Origin: DATGPD01 sp041398565
GTDB lineage: Bacteria; Planctomycetota; UBA1135; UBA2386
Reading direction: 5' to 3'
Assembly: GCA_041398565.1 (NCBI GenBank)
Contig: JAWKUN010000004.1
Span: forward strand, 682,001 to 746,000
Length of the DNA: 64,000 bases
Shown: one piece after another, positions 45,776-53,800 of the stretch
Numbering within the stretch: position 1 is the stretch's first letter
Layout: each line of letters begins with the position of its first letter
Translations under genes and position numbers: made by a program
The notes under the pieces: generated by a model
What the model was told of the DNA's origin: nothing
The model's input: the letters and a program-made list of their open reading frames with translations, nothing else
The model's database searches: none

Positions 45776-48102
45776 TCCGCCGGCGCTTGCACTGCCGCGG
45801 CGTCGTGCAAGGCGTCGGCTTCCGGCCGGCGGTCTACCGACTCGGCGGCGCACTCGGGCTGGCCGGGTTCGTGCGCAACGATGCTGACGGGGCGACGATC
45901 GAGGTCGAGGGAACGGCCGACGACGTGGCCAGGTTCGAGGCGCGTCTGCCCGCGTCTCTGCCGCCGTTGGCGCGGCTCGCGCAAGTCGAGTCGACTTCGC
46001 TGCCGCCGACCGCCGACCGCGGCTTCGTCGTCGCCGCCACTCGTGGGGAGCGCCGCGGCCAGGCCATGGTGCCGGCCGACGCCGCGCTGTGCCGGCGCTG
46101 CCGCGCCGAAGTCGAGACCGCCGGCGACCGGCGCTTCCGCTACCCGTTCACCAACTGCACCGACTGCGGCCCCCGCTTCACCTTGGTGCGCAGCCTGCCC
46201 TACGACCGCGCCCGCACCACCATGGCGTGCTTCGGGCTCTGTCCGGAGTGCGCGCGCGAGTACGCCGACCCGCGGAGCCGCCGCTTCCACGCCGAAGCGA
46301 TCTGCTGCCCGCGCTGCGGCCCCCGCCTGTGGGTGTGCGGCGCGGACGGTCAGCGTCTGGCCGACGGTGCCGACGCCCTGGCCACCGTTCGCCGGTTCCT
46401 GTCGCAAGGAGCGATCGTCGCCGTCAAAGGGCTGGGCGGCTTCCAGCTCGCCTGCCGCGCCGACACGGCGGCGCCGGTCCTGACGCTGCGCCAGCGCAAG
46501 CGGCGGCCACGCAAGCCGCTGGCGGTGATGGCCCGCGACCTCGGCGTCGCGCACCGTCTGGTGCAGCTGTCCGCGCGCGACGCCGACCTCCTGCAGAGCA
46601 CCGCCGGGCCGATCGTGCTGGCGCCGCGCCACCGCGACGCTCCGCTGGCGGCCGAGGTCGCGCCGGGCATCGACGACGTCGGTGTGATGCTGCCGACCAC
46701 CGCTCTGCACGTCGAGTTGCTGCGGGACGCGCCGTTCCCGGCCGTGGTCTTGACGTCCGGCAACCGTAGCGACGAGCCCATCTGCCTCGGCAACCGAGAA
46801 GCGATGGCTCGCCTGGCCGACATCGCCGACGCGTTCCTGCTCCACGACCGCGACATCGCCCGCCGGGTCGACGACAGCGTCGTGCGCGCCACCGCCGGCA
46901 CGCCGGTGTTGGTGCGCCGCTCGCGCGGCTACGCCCCGGACGCCCTGCCGCTGCCGGTCCGAGCGCCGACTCCCATCCTGGCGGTCGGCGGCCATCTGCA
47001 GACCACGGCGTGCGTCGCGGTCGGCGGGCAGGCGTTCCTGTCGCAGCACGTCGGCGACCTCGACACCGAGAAGGCGCGCGCCTTCCTGCGGGAGGTCGCG
47101 TTGCAGCTCGAGGCTTTCCTCGAGGTCGAGGCCGCGACCCTCGCCGCCGATGCCCACCCCGACTACCCCAGCACATGGCTGGCGCAGGAGCTGGCGACGG
47201 CGCGCGGAGCACGTCTGCTACCCGTCCCGCACCATCTGGCGCACGCTGCGGCGGTGCTCGCCGAGCACGACGCGTTCCCCGCAGCCGGCTCCGACGCGCT
47301 CGCCCTGGTGCTCGACGGCACGGGGTTCGGACCCGACGGCACGGCCTGGGGCTGCGAGCTTCTGCGCGTGCACGGCGACCTGCGCTTTGCGCGGCTGGCG
47401 TTCGGCGAGGCGCTGCCCCTGGTCGGCGGCGAAGCCGCCGTGCGCGAGCCGTGGCGGATCGCACAGGCGGTGCTGGCGGTCGCCAACCCGCGCCTCGACC
47501 TCGACGCGCTGCCGTTGGCGCACACGGTGGAACGCCGACGCCGCACGGCGCTCGCGGCCCTGGCGCGAAGTGCGTGGCCCGAGGCCCACGGCGCCGGCCG
47601 GCTGTTCGAGGCCGCCGGTGCCGTGCTCGGCCTGTGCGTGCGCAACGAGTACGAAGGCGAGGCCGCGGCCTGTCTCGAGGCCGCCGCCGCGCGTGGTCCC
47701 GACCGCGCGACGCCTTGGCCGGAGGTCGTCCTGGATCCCGACCGCGCCGTCCTGCCGCAGCGCGCGCTCCTCGTCGCCGCCGCGCGTCGCCTGCTGGCCG
47801 GCGAAACCACCGAGCACGTGGCTCGCGGGCTGCACGTCACCTTCGCCGAGCTGTGGGCCGCGCTGATCTGTCGCTGCGTGCCGTCGGCGACCACCGTGGC
47901 TCTGGGCGGCGGCTGCCTCGTCAACCGGCTGCTGCGCGCGGATCTCGAGCGCAGCCTCGCCGCGCGCGGCCTGCGCGCATGTGCCGCGACCGACATCTCC
48001 CCCGGCGACGGCGGCCTCGCCTACGGCCAAGCCGTCGTCGCCGCGGTGGCCGGTGAACGCGGCTGCCGACCCTCCTTCATCCCCTCCTCCTGTCCGTACT
48101 GA
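45751..48102 (+). CDS. hypF: Carbamoyltransferase HypF
   Basis: 783 residues, all four domains present in order: acylphosphatase (CRGVVQGVGFRPAVYRLGG), two zinc fingers (CRRCRAEV, FTNCTDCGPRFT, CPECAREYADP, CCPRCGPRLW), a YrdC-like domain (GAIVAVKGLGGFQLACRADT, KRRPRKPLAVM, LTSGNRSDEPI), and a Kae1-like carbamoyltransferase domain (VGGHLQTTACVAVGG, HHLAHAAAVLAEH, ALGGGCLVN). It makes the thiocarboxamide on HypE from carbamoyl phosphate, the precursor of the active-site cyanides. ATG at 45751 chosen because the acylphosphatase motif begins soon after. Confidence 0.96.
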   Translation: MQDEFGSLIRRRLHCRGVVQGVGFRPAVYRLGGALGLAGFVRNDADGATIEVEGTADDVARFEARLPASLPPLARLAQVESTSLPPTADRGFVVAATRGERRGQAMVPADAALCRRCRAEVETAGDRRFRYPFTNCTDCGPRFTLVRSLPYDRARTTMACFGLCPECAREYADPRSRRFHAEAICCPRCGPRLWVCGADGQRLADGADALATVRRFLSQGAIVAVKGLGGFQLACRADTAAPVLTLRQRKRRPRKPLAVMARDLGVAHRLVQLSARDADLLQSTAGPIVLAPRHRDAPLAAEVAPGIDDVGVMLPTTALHVELLRDAPFPAVVLTSGNRSDEPICLGNREAMARLADIADAFLLHDRDIARRVDDSVVRATAGTPVLVRRSRGYAPDALPLPVRAPTPILAVGGHLQTTACVAVGGQAFLSQHVGDLDTEKARAFLREVALQLEAFLEVEAATLAADAHPDYPSTWLAQELATARGARLLPVPHHLAHAAAVLAEHDAFPAAGSDALALVLDGTGFGPDGTAWGCELLRVHGDLRFARLAFGEALPLVGGEAAVREPWRIAQAVLAVANPRLDLDALPLAHTVERRRRTALAALARSAWPEAHGAGRLFEAAGAVLGLCVRNEYEGEAAACLEAAAARGPDRATPWPEVVLDPDRAVLPQRALLVAAARRLLAGETTEHVARGLHVTFAELWAALICRCVPSATTVALGGGCLVNRLLRADLERSLAARGLRACAATDISPGDGGLAYGQAVVAAVAGERGCRPSFIPSSCPY

Positions 48103-48107
48103 CCGCC

Positions 48108-48374
48108 ATGTGTCTCGCTCTTCCCATGCACCTGACCGCGCGCCGCGAGTTCGAGGGTGACGCCGAACTCGGCGGTGTACGCCGCACGATCAGCCTCCTG
48201 CTCTGTCCGGAGGCGAACGTGGGCGACCACGTTCTCGTGCACGCTGGCTACGCCATCGCCCGGATCGACCGTGCCGAAGCGGAAGCGACGCTGGCGCTCC
48301 TGGATGCGACCCTGGGCGTCGATCCCGACGTGGTTCCCGAACCGGCGCACGGCGCCCAGGCGCGCCGGCCATGA
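48108..48374 (+). CDS. hypC: Hydrogenase assembly chaperone HypC
   Basis: 88 residues starting MCLALPMHL, where Cys2 binds iron with HypD. RTISLLLCPEANVGDHVLVHAGYAIARID is the typical OB-like body. It delivers Fe(CN)2CO to the large subunit. Five bases after hypF; overlaps hypD by 4 nt. Confidence 0.95.
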   Translation: MCLALPMHLTARREFEGDAELGGVRRTISLLLCPEANVGDHVLVHAGYAIARIDRAEAEATLALLDATLGVDPDVVPEPAHGAQARRP

Positions 48375-49495
48375 GTCCTGTCCGCGCGCTGCGCGATCCG
48401 TTCCACCACCGCAGCAGAGTCGAGGCGTTGCGCCAGCAGGTGGGCGAGATGGCCACGAGCCTGGCCCGGCCCGTCACCCTGATGGAGGTGTGTGGCACGC
48501 ACACGCACGCGATCGCCGCGGCCGGCCTGCGCCACCTGCTGCCGGCCAACGTGCGCCTCGTCGCCGGCCCCGGCTGTCCGGTCTGCGTCACCCCGGTGGA
48601 CTACCTCGACCATGCGTTGGCGCTGGCGGCGCAGCCGGACGTGACCCTGTGCACGTTCGGCGACCTGATGCGCGTGCCCGCCAGCCGCCGGGACAGCCTG
48701 GAACGCGCCAGCGCGCGTGGCGCCGACATTCGCGTCGTCTACTCGGCGCGCGACGCCTTGCAGGTGGCGCGGACGCGGCCGCAGCGCAAGGTCGTGTTCC
48801 TGGCCGTGGGCTTCGAGACGACGATGCCGACGGTAGCGGCCGCGCTGGCGGAAGCCGAAGCTCTCGGCCTTGCCAACTTCATGATCTTGTCCGGGTCGAA
48901 GGTGATCGAACCACCGTTGCGTGCGCTCGCTGCCGACCCCGACCTGCACCTCGACGGCTTCCTGCTGCCCGGGCACGTGTCGGTGATCGTCGGCGCCGAC
49001 TTCTACGACTTCCTGCGCCGCGACTGCCGCGTCGCCGCCGCCATCGTCGGCTTCGCACCGGTCGACATCCTGCGCGGCGTCGCCGAACTGCTGCGACAGA
49101 TCTCCGAAGGGCGCCCACAGGTCCGCAACCTGTACGCGCGCGTGGTCACCGCCGCCGGCAACCGGACCGCGCGAGCGATGCTGCACGAGTTCTTCGAGCC
49201 GACCGACACCAACTGGCGCGGCCTCGGCCGGATCGCCAGCTCGGGCCTGCGCCTGCGCCCGCGGTGGAAGCACCGCGACGCCACCTCGCTCCCGGTCGAG
49301 CTGCCCGCGCCACTCGAGCCGCGCGGATGCCGGTGCGGCGACGTCCTGCGCGGCGCCATCGCACCGCCCGCGTGCCCGCTCTTCGCCCGCGGCTGCGACC
49401 CGGAACATCCGATCGGCGCCTGCATGGTGTCGAGCGAAGGGAGCTGTGCGGCCTGGTACCGGCACGAGCGGCACGCGGCAGGAGCCGGCGCATGA
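48371..49495 (+). CDS. hypD: Hydrogenase formation protein HypD
   Basis: 374 residues. Conserved motifs: MEVCGTHTHAIAAAGLR with the iron-binding Cys, GPGCPVCVTP redox cysteines, FLAVGFETTMPTVAAAL, LLPGHVSVIVG, and the C-terminal [4Fe-4S] ligands in GCRCGDVLRG, CPLFARGCDP and GACMVSSEGSCAAWY. It is the scaffold on which Fe(CN)2CO is assembled with HypC and HypE. Its start overlaps hypC and its stop overlaps hypE (ATGA). Confidence 0.95.
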   Translation: MSPVRALRDPFHHRSRVEALRQQVGEMATSLARPVTLMEVCGTHTHAIAAAGLRHLLPANVRLVAGPGCPVCVTPVDYLDHALALAAQPDVTLCTFGDLMRVPASRRDSLERASARGADIRVVYSARDALQVARTRPQRKVVFLAVGFETTMPTVAAALAEAEALGLANFMILSGSKVIEPPLRALAADPDLHLDGFLLPGHVSVIVGADFYDFLRRDCRVAAAIVGFAPVDILRGVAELLRQISEGRPQVRNLYARVVTAAGNRTARAMLHEFFEPTDTNWRGLGRIASSGLRLRPRWKHRDATSLPVELPAPLEPRGCRCGDVLRGAIAPPACPLFARGCDPEHPIGACMVSSEGSCAAWYRHERHAAGAGA

Positions 49496-50520
49496 GTGAC
49501 CTCGGCGGTGGCGACGGGACCATCCTGATGGCGCACGGCGCCGGCGGCCGCGCCACCGCGCAGCTCGTGCGCCAGCGCTTCTTGCCGGCGCTCGACAATC
49601 CGTTCCTGCGCACCCTCAGCGACGCCGCGGTGCTCGAGCCGCTGCCGCCGGGCCGGCCAGCGCTCACCACCGACGGCTTCGTCGTCGACCCCCTGGTGTT
49701 CCCCGGTGGCGACCTCGGTTACCTGTCGGTGTGCGGGACGGTGAACGATCTCGCCGTGGCCGGCGCCCACCCGCTGTGGCTCACCTGGGCGCTCATCCTC
49801 GAAGAAGGGGTCGAGCACGCCGTGCTGCAGCAGATCGTCGACGGTGCGGCGCGCGCCGCGCGCGAAGCCGGCGTCCAGCTGGTGGCCGGCGACACCAAGG
49901 TGGTGCCGCGCGGCAAGGGCGACAAGGTCTTCGCGGTGACCAGCGGCCTGGGCGTGGTACCGCCGGGAGTCGACATGGACGACCTGCACGTGCGCCCCGG
50001 CGACGCCGTCGTCGCGAGCGGATCGCTCGGCGACCACGGCGCCGTGATCATGGCCTGCCGACACCAGCTGCACAGCGACCTGACGTCGTGCTGCGCGCCG
50101 GTCGACGCTCTCGCGCAGGCGGCGCTGCGCAGCGGCGCGCGTGTGCGCAGCATGCACGACCCGACCCGCGGCGGGGTCGCCACCGTGTGCCACGAAGTCG
50201 CCGTGCGCTCGGGCTGCCGCATCGAACTCGACGAAAGCAGGCTGCCGATCCGGCCGCAGACCGCGGCCGTGGCGGAGCTGTTGGGCCTGGACCCGCTCTA
50301 CCTCGCCTGCGAAGGCAGGGTGCTCTTGTGGGTGGACCGGGCCGACGTCGACCACCTGGTGGCCGCGCTGCACGCGACGCCGCACGGCGAGGATGCCTGC
50401 GAGATCGGCTCGGTCTGCGCGCGCAGACCCGACCAGGCGCCGCTGGTGCTGCGCACCCCTGGCGGCGGCGTCCGCCCGCTGGATCTACTGAGCGGCCTCG
50501 ATCTGCCGCGGATCTGCTGA
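49492..50520 (+). CDS. hypE: Hydrogenase expression/formation protein HypE
   Basis: 342 residues. Begins ILMAHGAGGRATAQLV, with LTTDGFVVDPLVFPGGDLGY, GTVNDLAVAGAHPLWLT, GDTKVVPRGKGDKVF and HDPTRGGVATVCHEVA. It ends in the invariant PRIC, whose terminal Cys is carbamoylated by HypF and dehydrated to thiocyanate. ATP-dependent, of the PurM/SelD superfamily; the C-terminal PRIC excludes SelD. Last hyp gene of the operon, 2 bp before the transporter gene. Confidence 0.95.
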   Translation: MSDLGGGDGTILMAHGAGGRATAQLVRQRFLPALDNPFLRTLSDAAVLEPLPPGRPALTTDGFVVDPLVFPGGDLGYLSVCGTVNDLAVAGAHPLWLTWALILEEGVEHAVLQQIVDGAARAAREAGVQLVAGDTKVVPRGKGDKVFAVTSGLGVVPPGVDMDDLHVRPGDAVVASGSLGDHGAVIMACRHQLHSDLTSCCAPVDALAQAALRSGARVRSMHDPTRGGVATVCHEVAVRSGCRIELDESRLPIRPQTAAVAELLGLDPLYLACEGRVLLWVDRADVDHLVAALHATPHGEDACEIGSVCARRPDQAPLVLRTPGGGVRPLDLLSGLDLPRIC

Positions 50521-50522
50521 CC

Positions 50523-51254
50523 ATGGACGGCCTCACCCTCAGCCTGGTCCTCGCCGCCCTCGGCGTCGCCTTCGTGCACACGGCGCTCGGCCCCGACCAC
50601 TACGTGCCGTTCGTCATGCTGGCCCGGGCGCGCGCCTGGAGCCTGCGCCGGACGCTGTGGATCACGGCGGTGTGCGGCGCCGGCCACGTGCTGTCATCGC
50701 TGTTGCTGGGCACCGCCGGTCTCGCCGCCGGCGTCGCGCTCGGCCGCCTCGAGAACGTGGAGACGCACCGCGGCGCGCTGGCGGCGTGGCTGCTGTTCGG
50801 CCTCGGCCTCGCCTACGGGCTGTGGGGACTTCGGCACGCACTGCGGCAGCGTCAGGGCGTGGTGCTGCACGCGCACAGCGACCACCTGCACCTGCACGGC
50901 AGCGGCACCGGTGCCCATCACCACGGGCACCTCCTGCACCACCATCACCACCGAGCCGCCGCGGCCGGGAACAGCGGCACCTTCTGGACCCTCTTCCTGG
51001 TGTTCGTGCTCGGCCCGTGCGAACCGCTCATCCCGCTGTTCATGGTGCCGGCCAGCGAGCAGCGTTGGGGCACCGCGCTGGTCGTGGGCGGGGTGTTCGC
51101 CGTGGTCACCATCGCCACCATGCTCGCCATCACCACCATGGCGATGCTGGGCGCAGCGCGCCTGCACCTGCCCGCGCTCGAGCGCTGGACGCACGCCCTG
51201 GCCGGCGGCGTGATCGCCTGCTCGGCGGCGGCGGTGCTCTTCCTCGGCGCCTGA
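50523..51254 (+). CDS. Nickel-transporter-like membrane protein with His-rich loop (UreH/NicO-like)
   Basis: 243 residues, about six membrane helices. The first helix ends FVHTALGPDHYVPFVMLARA, related to the H-x4-DH metal site of NiCoT/UreH proteins but with one extra residue. GAGHVLSSLLLG follows. A long central loop is extremely His-rich (15 or so His between residues 115 and 145, including a run of five). Then come VLGPCEPLIPLFMVPA and VVTIATMLAITTMAM. It probably imports or handles nickel for the hydrogenase. It starts 2 bp after hypE, so it is in the operon. Gene symbol withheld; it could also be called a TauE-like permease. Confidence 0.82.
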   Translation: MDGLTLSLVLAALGVAFVHTALGPDHYVPFVMLARARAWSLRRTLWITAVCGAGHVLSSLLLGTAGLAAGVALGRLENVETHRGALAAWLLFGLGLAYGLWGLRHALRQRQGVVLHAHSDHLHLHGSGTGAHHHGHLLHHHHHRAAAAGNSGTFWTLFLVFVLGPCEPLIPLFMVPASEQRWGTALVVGGVFAVVTIATMLAITTMAMLGAARLHLPALERWTHALAGGVIACSAAAVLFLGA

Positions 51255-51295
51255 TCAGCCGAGATCCGGCGGATCCGCGAACGGCCACGGTTCGG

Positions 51296-52369
51296 TCATC
51301 GCCCCTCTCCGCGCTGCGCCCCGTCTGCTCCACGCTCCTTCGCCTGCTGTTCCAGCCATTGGCGCACACGCACCGGCGCGCGCGGGTCGAGCGCCTGCAG
51401 CGCCGCGGCGCGGATGCCAGGCGCCTCGGCGCCGGCCACCGCAGCCAGCTCGCACAGCCCCGCCACCAAGCGCGCCGGGTCCGAGCCCCACGCCTGCTCG
51501 AGCGCAGCTCGAGCCGCCGCCACCCGCGCCGCCAGTTCCTTCGTGTCGTTCCGGTCGACGGCGCCGGCGCGCGCCAGGGCCGCCCGCGCCACGGCCACCA
51601 GGGTCGGCGGCACGCAGGGCTTGGCTTCGCCCGCGGGTTCGTTCGGCGCTGCCTCCGGCTCGGTGTCGAGCCACGCCCGCGCCGCGGCCGCGTCGCCGTG
51701 CGCCAGCTCGGCGCGCGCGTAGGCGTCGCGCTGGTCGAGCGTCCATGCTGCGGTCAGCGTCTCCGGAACCTTCGCCGCCGCCAGCGCCTGCTCGAGGCTG
51801 CGGCGCAGCGGCGCGGGATCGGCCCACGGCAGCTTGTCGACGATCCGGCCCTCGCGGTCGAGCACGAACGCCGGGCTCGGCAGGTCGGAGAACAGTGCCC
51901 GCGAGGCGTCGTCCATGCCGTCGACGTAGATCGGCAGCGGCACCTCGAGCTCGTCGCGCATGCGCACCGCCAGACCGCAGCGCGCCTCGAAGGTGCCGGG
52001 CTGCTCGATGTCGGCGAACGCCATGCGCCCGGGGTGCGGCTCCTTCTGCTCCACCACCAGGAAGGCGACGTCAGGGGAGGTGCCGTAGTCCTTCCAGAGC
52101 GCCCGCAGACCTGCGGCCGCGCGCCGGAACGGCGGTCAGGTGTAGCCGCCCTTGATCAGCACCACGACGCGGCCACGCAGCGACGACAGCGCCACCAGGC
52201 GGCCGTCGAGATCGCTGAGGACCAGGTCGGGGGCCATGCTCTGCACCGCGGGCTCGGCGGCGAGGAACTGCCGGCGCGCGTAGAGTTCGAGGTCGCGCTT
52301 CTCCATCTGCGCGACGAGAGGTGCGAAGAGGAGCGTCGCCGCCCCGAGAGCGTGGGTCGCGAGGTTCAT
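51296..52369 (-). CDS. Deiodinase-like selenoprotein (TGA at codon 78 = selenocysteine)
   Basis: 357 residues read through an in-frame TGA at 52136-52138. Signal peptide MNLATHALGAATLLFAPLVA. The thioredoxin-like domain is APDLVLSDLDGRLVALSS, VVVLIKGGYT-U-PPFRRAAAG, VAFLVVEQKEPHPG, RCGLAVRMRDELEVPLP, YVDGMDDASRALFSDLPSPA. The T-U-PPF motif and the following RC...VD-x-MD-x-A pattern match iodothyronine deiodinases and their bacterial homologues. Frame and homology continue unchanged across the TGA, and a strong SECIS-like hairpin follows (52092-52129). The C-terminal 170 residues are a helical Ala-rich tail. Translation is coupled to the upstream FGE-like gene by ATGA. Without recoding, the gene would end after 77 residues. 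It is probably an extracytoplasmic selenium-dependent redox enzyme. Confidence 0.88.
52092..52129 (-). promoter_or_regulatory. Bacterial SECIS element
   Basis: On the mRNA (minus strand), 6 nt after the UGA, UUCCGG pairs with CUGGAA, GCGC pairs with GCGC after a C/U mismatch, a GG bulge lies on the 5' side, CCGCA pairs with UGCGG, and the apical loop is GGUC. The loop's first G is 25 nt downstream of the UGA. A bulged stem with GGU in the apical loop at this distance is the SelB-binding form; GCAGGUCUGC also occurs at the tip of the E. coli fdhF element. Confidence 0.88.
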
Positions 52370-53448
52370 GGTGTCGTGTCTCTGGCCTGCGGGGCATCGT
52401 CGCGCGCCACGCGGAAGCCGATGTCGTCGGTGCGCACGTCGGGACGCTGGCGCATCCGGAACGCATTGCGAAGGTACATCCCATCGAGCACGAACGACCC
52501 GCCGCGCAGCACCTGGAATTCGGCCTGCGGCGGCCCACCCACGCTGGCGGCGTAGGCATCGTCGGTCCACTCGAAGGCGTTGCCGGTCATGTCGAAGAGT
52601 CCGTAGCCGTTGGGCGCGAACGACCCGACGTCGCGCAGCCTACCGGACTCCTGGTTCGCGGCGAACCGGTGGTACACATTGCCGTAGGCGAACACGAAGG
52701 ACTCCGGCCCGCGCGCCGCCTTCTCCCACTCGACCTCGCTCGGCAGGCGATGGCGCACCCCGCTGGTGCGCGTGCGCCAGGCGCAGTAGGCGCGCGCCCC
52801 GGCGAGGCTGACGGTGACGACCGGCTCGCGCGGCGCCGGTGTCGACCAACGGCCGCTGGCATCGCGCACGAGCCTGCACTTGCGCGAGTCGAAGGCGCAC
52901 CAGGCCGCGTCCACCTGCGGCTCGACGGCGGTGAGGAACGCCGCGTACTGCGCGTTGGTCACCTCGGTGCGCGCCAGCCAGAACGAGCCGACGTCGACGA
53001 CCCGCGCCGGCCGCTCGTCCTCCTGGCCGATGCCGAGGAGGTCGCCGAGGACGGCCGGTCCGGACGGAATCCAGGCGAACTCGGAGTCGGCGGGGGCGGT
53101 GGGGAAATGCGGTACCGACACCGTGCAGGTGCGCTCGTCGCCCAGCGTCGGCTCGAACAAGGGCGCGGGCAGCGCCACCCGACCCATCGGCGTCGACGCA
53201 TCCACGACGAACCCCCCGGGACGCACGTCGACCACGGCACGAAGCACCCTGCCCGGATGCGCCACCTCGATGCATCGATCGCCGGCCACCGCGGCGATGC
53301 GCAAGTCGGCGCCGGCCGGATTCTCGACGACCAGCCGGGCCGGGGCCGGATGGGGCCCGAGCACGTCGGGCGCCGCACACCCCAGCAGCGGCAGCACGGC
53401 CAGGAGACGGGCCGCGCGCCCGTACGAGTCCGCTCGATCCCACGCCAT
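52366..53448 (-). CDS. FGE/SUMF1-like lipoprotein
   Basis: 360 residues. Signal with lipobox LAVLPLLGC. Residues 20-150 are a beta-rich lead. From about 155 comes a formylglycine-generating-enzyme-type domain: FAWIPSGPAVLGDLLG, VGSFWLARTEVTNAQYAAFL, RHRLPSEVEWEKAARGPE, GLFDMTGNAFEWTDDAYAA, VLRGGSFVLDGMYLRNAFR and IGFRVARDD. The two copper-binding cysteines of true FGE are not present in the final RMRQRPDVRTDD segment, so it is unlikely to activate sulfatases and more likely binds ligand or has another oxygenase-like role. Its stop overlaps the selenoprotein start (ATGA). ATG at 53448 chosen as the signal-peptide start. Confidence 0.86.
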   Translation of the reverse strand: MAWDRADSYGRAARLLAVLPLLGCAAPDVLGPHPAPARLVVENPAGADLRIAAVAGDRCIEVAHPGRVLRAVVDVRPGGFVVDASTPMGRVALPAPLFEPTLGDERTCTVSVPHFPTAPADSEFAWIPSGPAVLGDLLGIGQEDERPARVVDVGSFWLARTEVTNAQYAAFLTAVEPQVDAAWCAFDSRKCRLVRDASGRWSTPAPREPVVTVSLAGARAYCAWRTRTSGVRHRLPSEVEWEKAARGPESFVFAYGNVYHRFAANQESGRLRDVGSFAPNGYGLFDMTGNAFEWTDDAYAASVGGPPQAEFQVLRGGSFVLDGMYLRNAFRMRQRPDVRTDDIGFRVARDDAPQARDTTP

Positions 53449-53800
53449 CGCCGCCGAGCGTCGCTCATGCGGGCGCCTCGAGCAAGGTCGAACCCGCACC
53501 GCCGCCGACGCGCCGGCCCACCCCGAGGCGTCAGGCCGGCCCCCCGCGCCGAGATGATGCGCCTCGAGGTCGACGTGCGGCAGGCACCGACCCTTGCCCC
53601 CGTGGGGCGAGCTGTAGCCGACCGTCGCCGCTCACCACGCGCGCGCCGCCGACGCACCCGGCTGCCATGACGGCGCTGGCCGAGAGGACGAAACTGGCCG
53701 AGCACCAGCGGACCCGCACGCTCGGATCCGACGTGCGGGCAGCGTCGCGGCCTTCGCCGACCGCGACCCCGAGCGGCCAGCCGGATACCCTCGCGCGACC
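53449..53800. other. Intergenic, 352 bp, divergent promoters
   Basis: Separates the FGE-like/selenoprotein operon (minus) from the MFS gene (plus). A 62-codon minus-strand frame from a GTG at 53719 has a lipobox-like SASAVMAAGC, but its remainder is low-complexity and Arg-rich; it may be a decayed lipoprotein gene. Confidence 0.45.

Noticed and set aside
51255..51295. GATCC-GGC-GGATC mini-hairpin in the convergent gap as a bidirectional terminator
   Set aside because: The stem is only 5 bp and lacks a U-tract on either strand.
51296..52138. Treating the TGA at 52136 as an ordinary stop or nonsense mutation
   Set aside because: Homology, frame and GC pattern continue unchanged on both sides, the residue replaced is the redox Cys/Sec position, and a SECIS-like hairpin follows at the right distance. 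A random nonsense mutation would not explain the hairpin.
53531..53719. Small lipoprotein-like minus-strand frame (lipobox SASAVMAAGC)
   Set aside because: The mature part is 40 or so residues of Arg/Gly/Pro-rich sequence with no support; at most a decayed gene.
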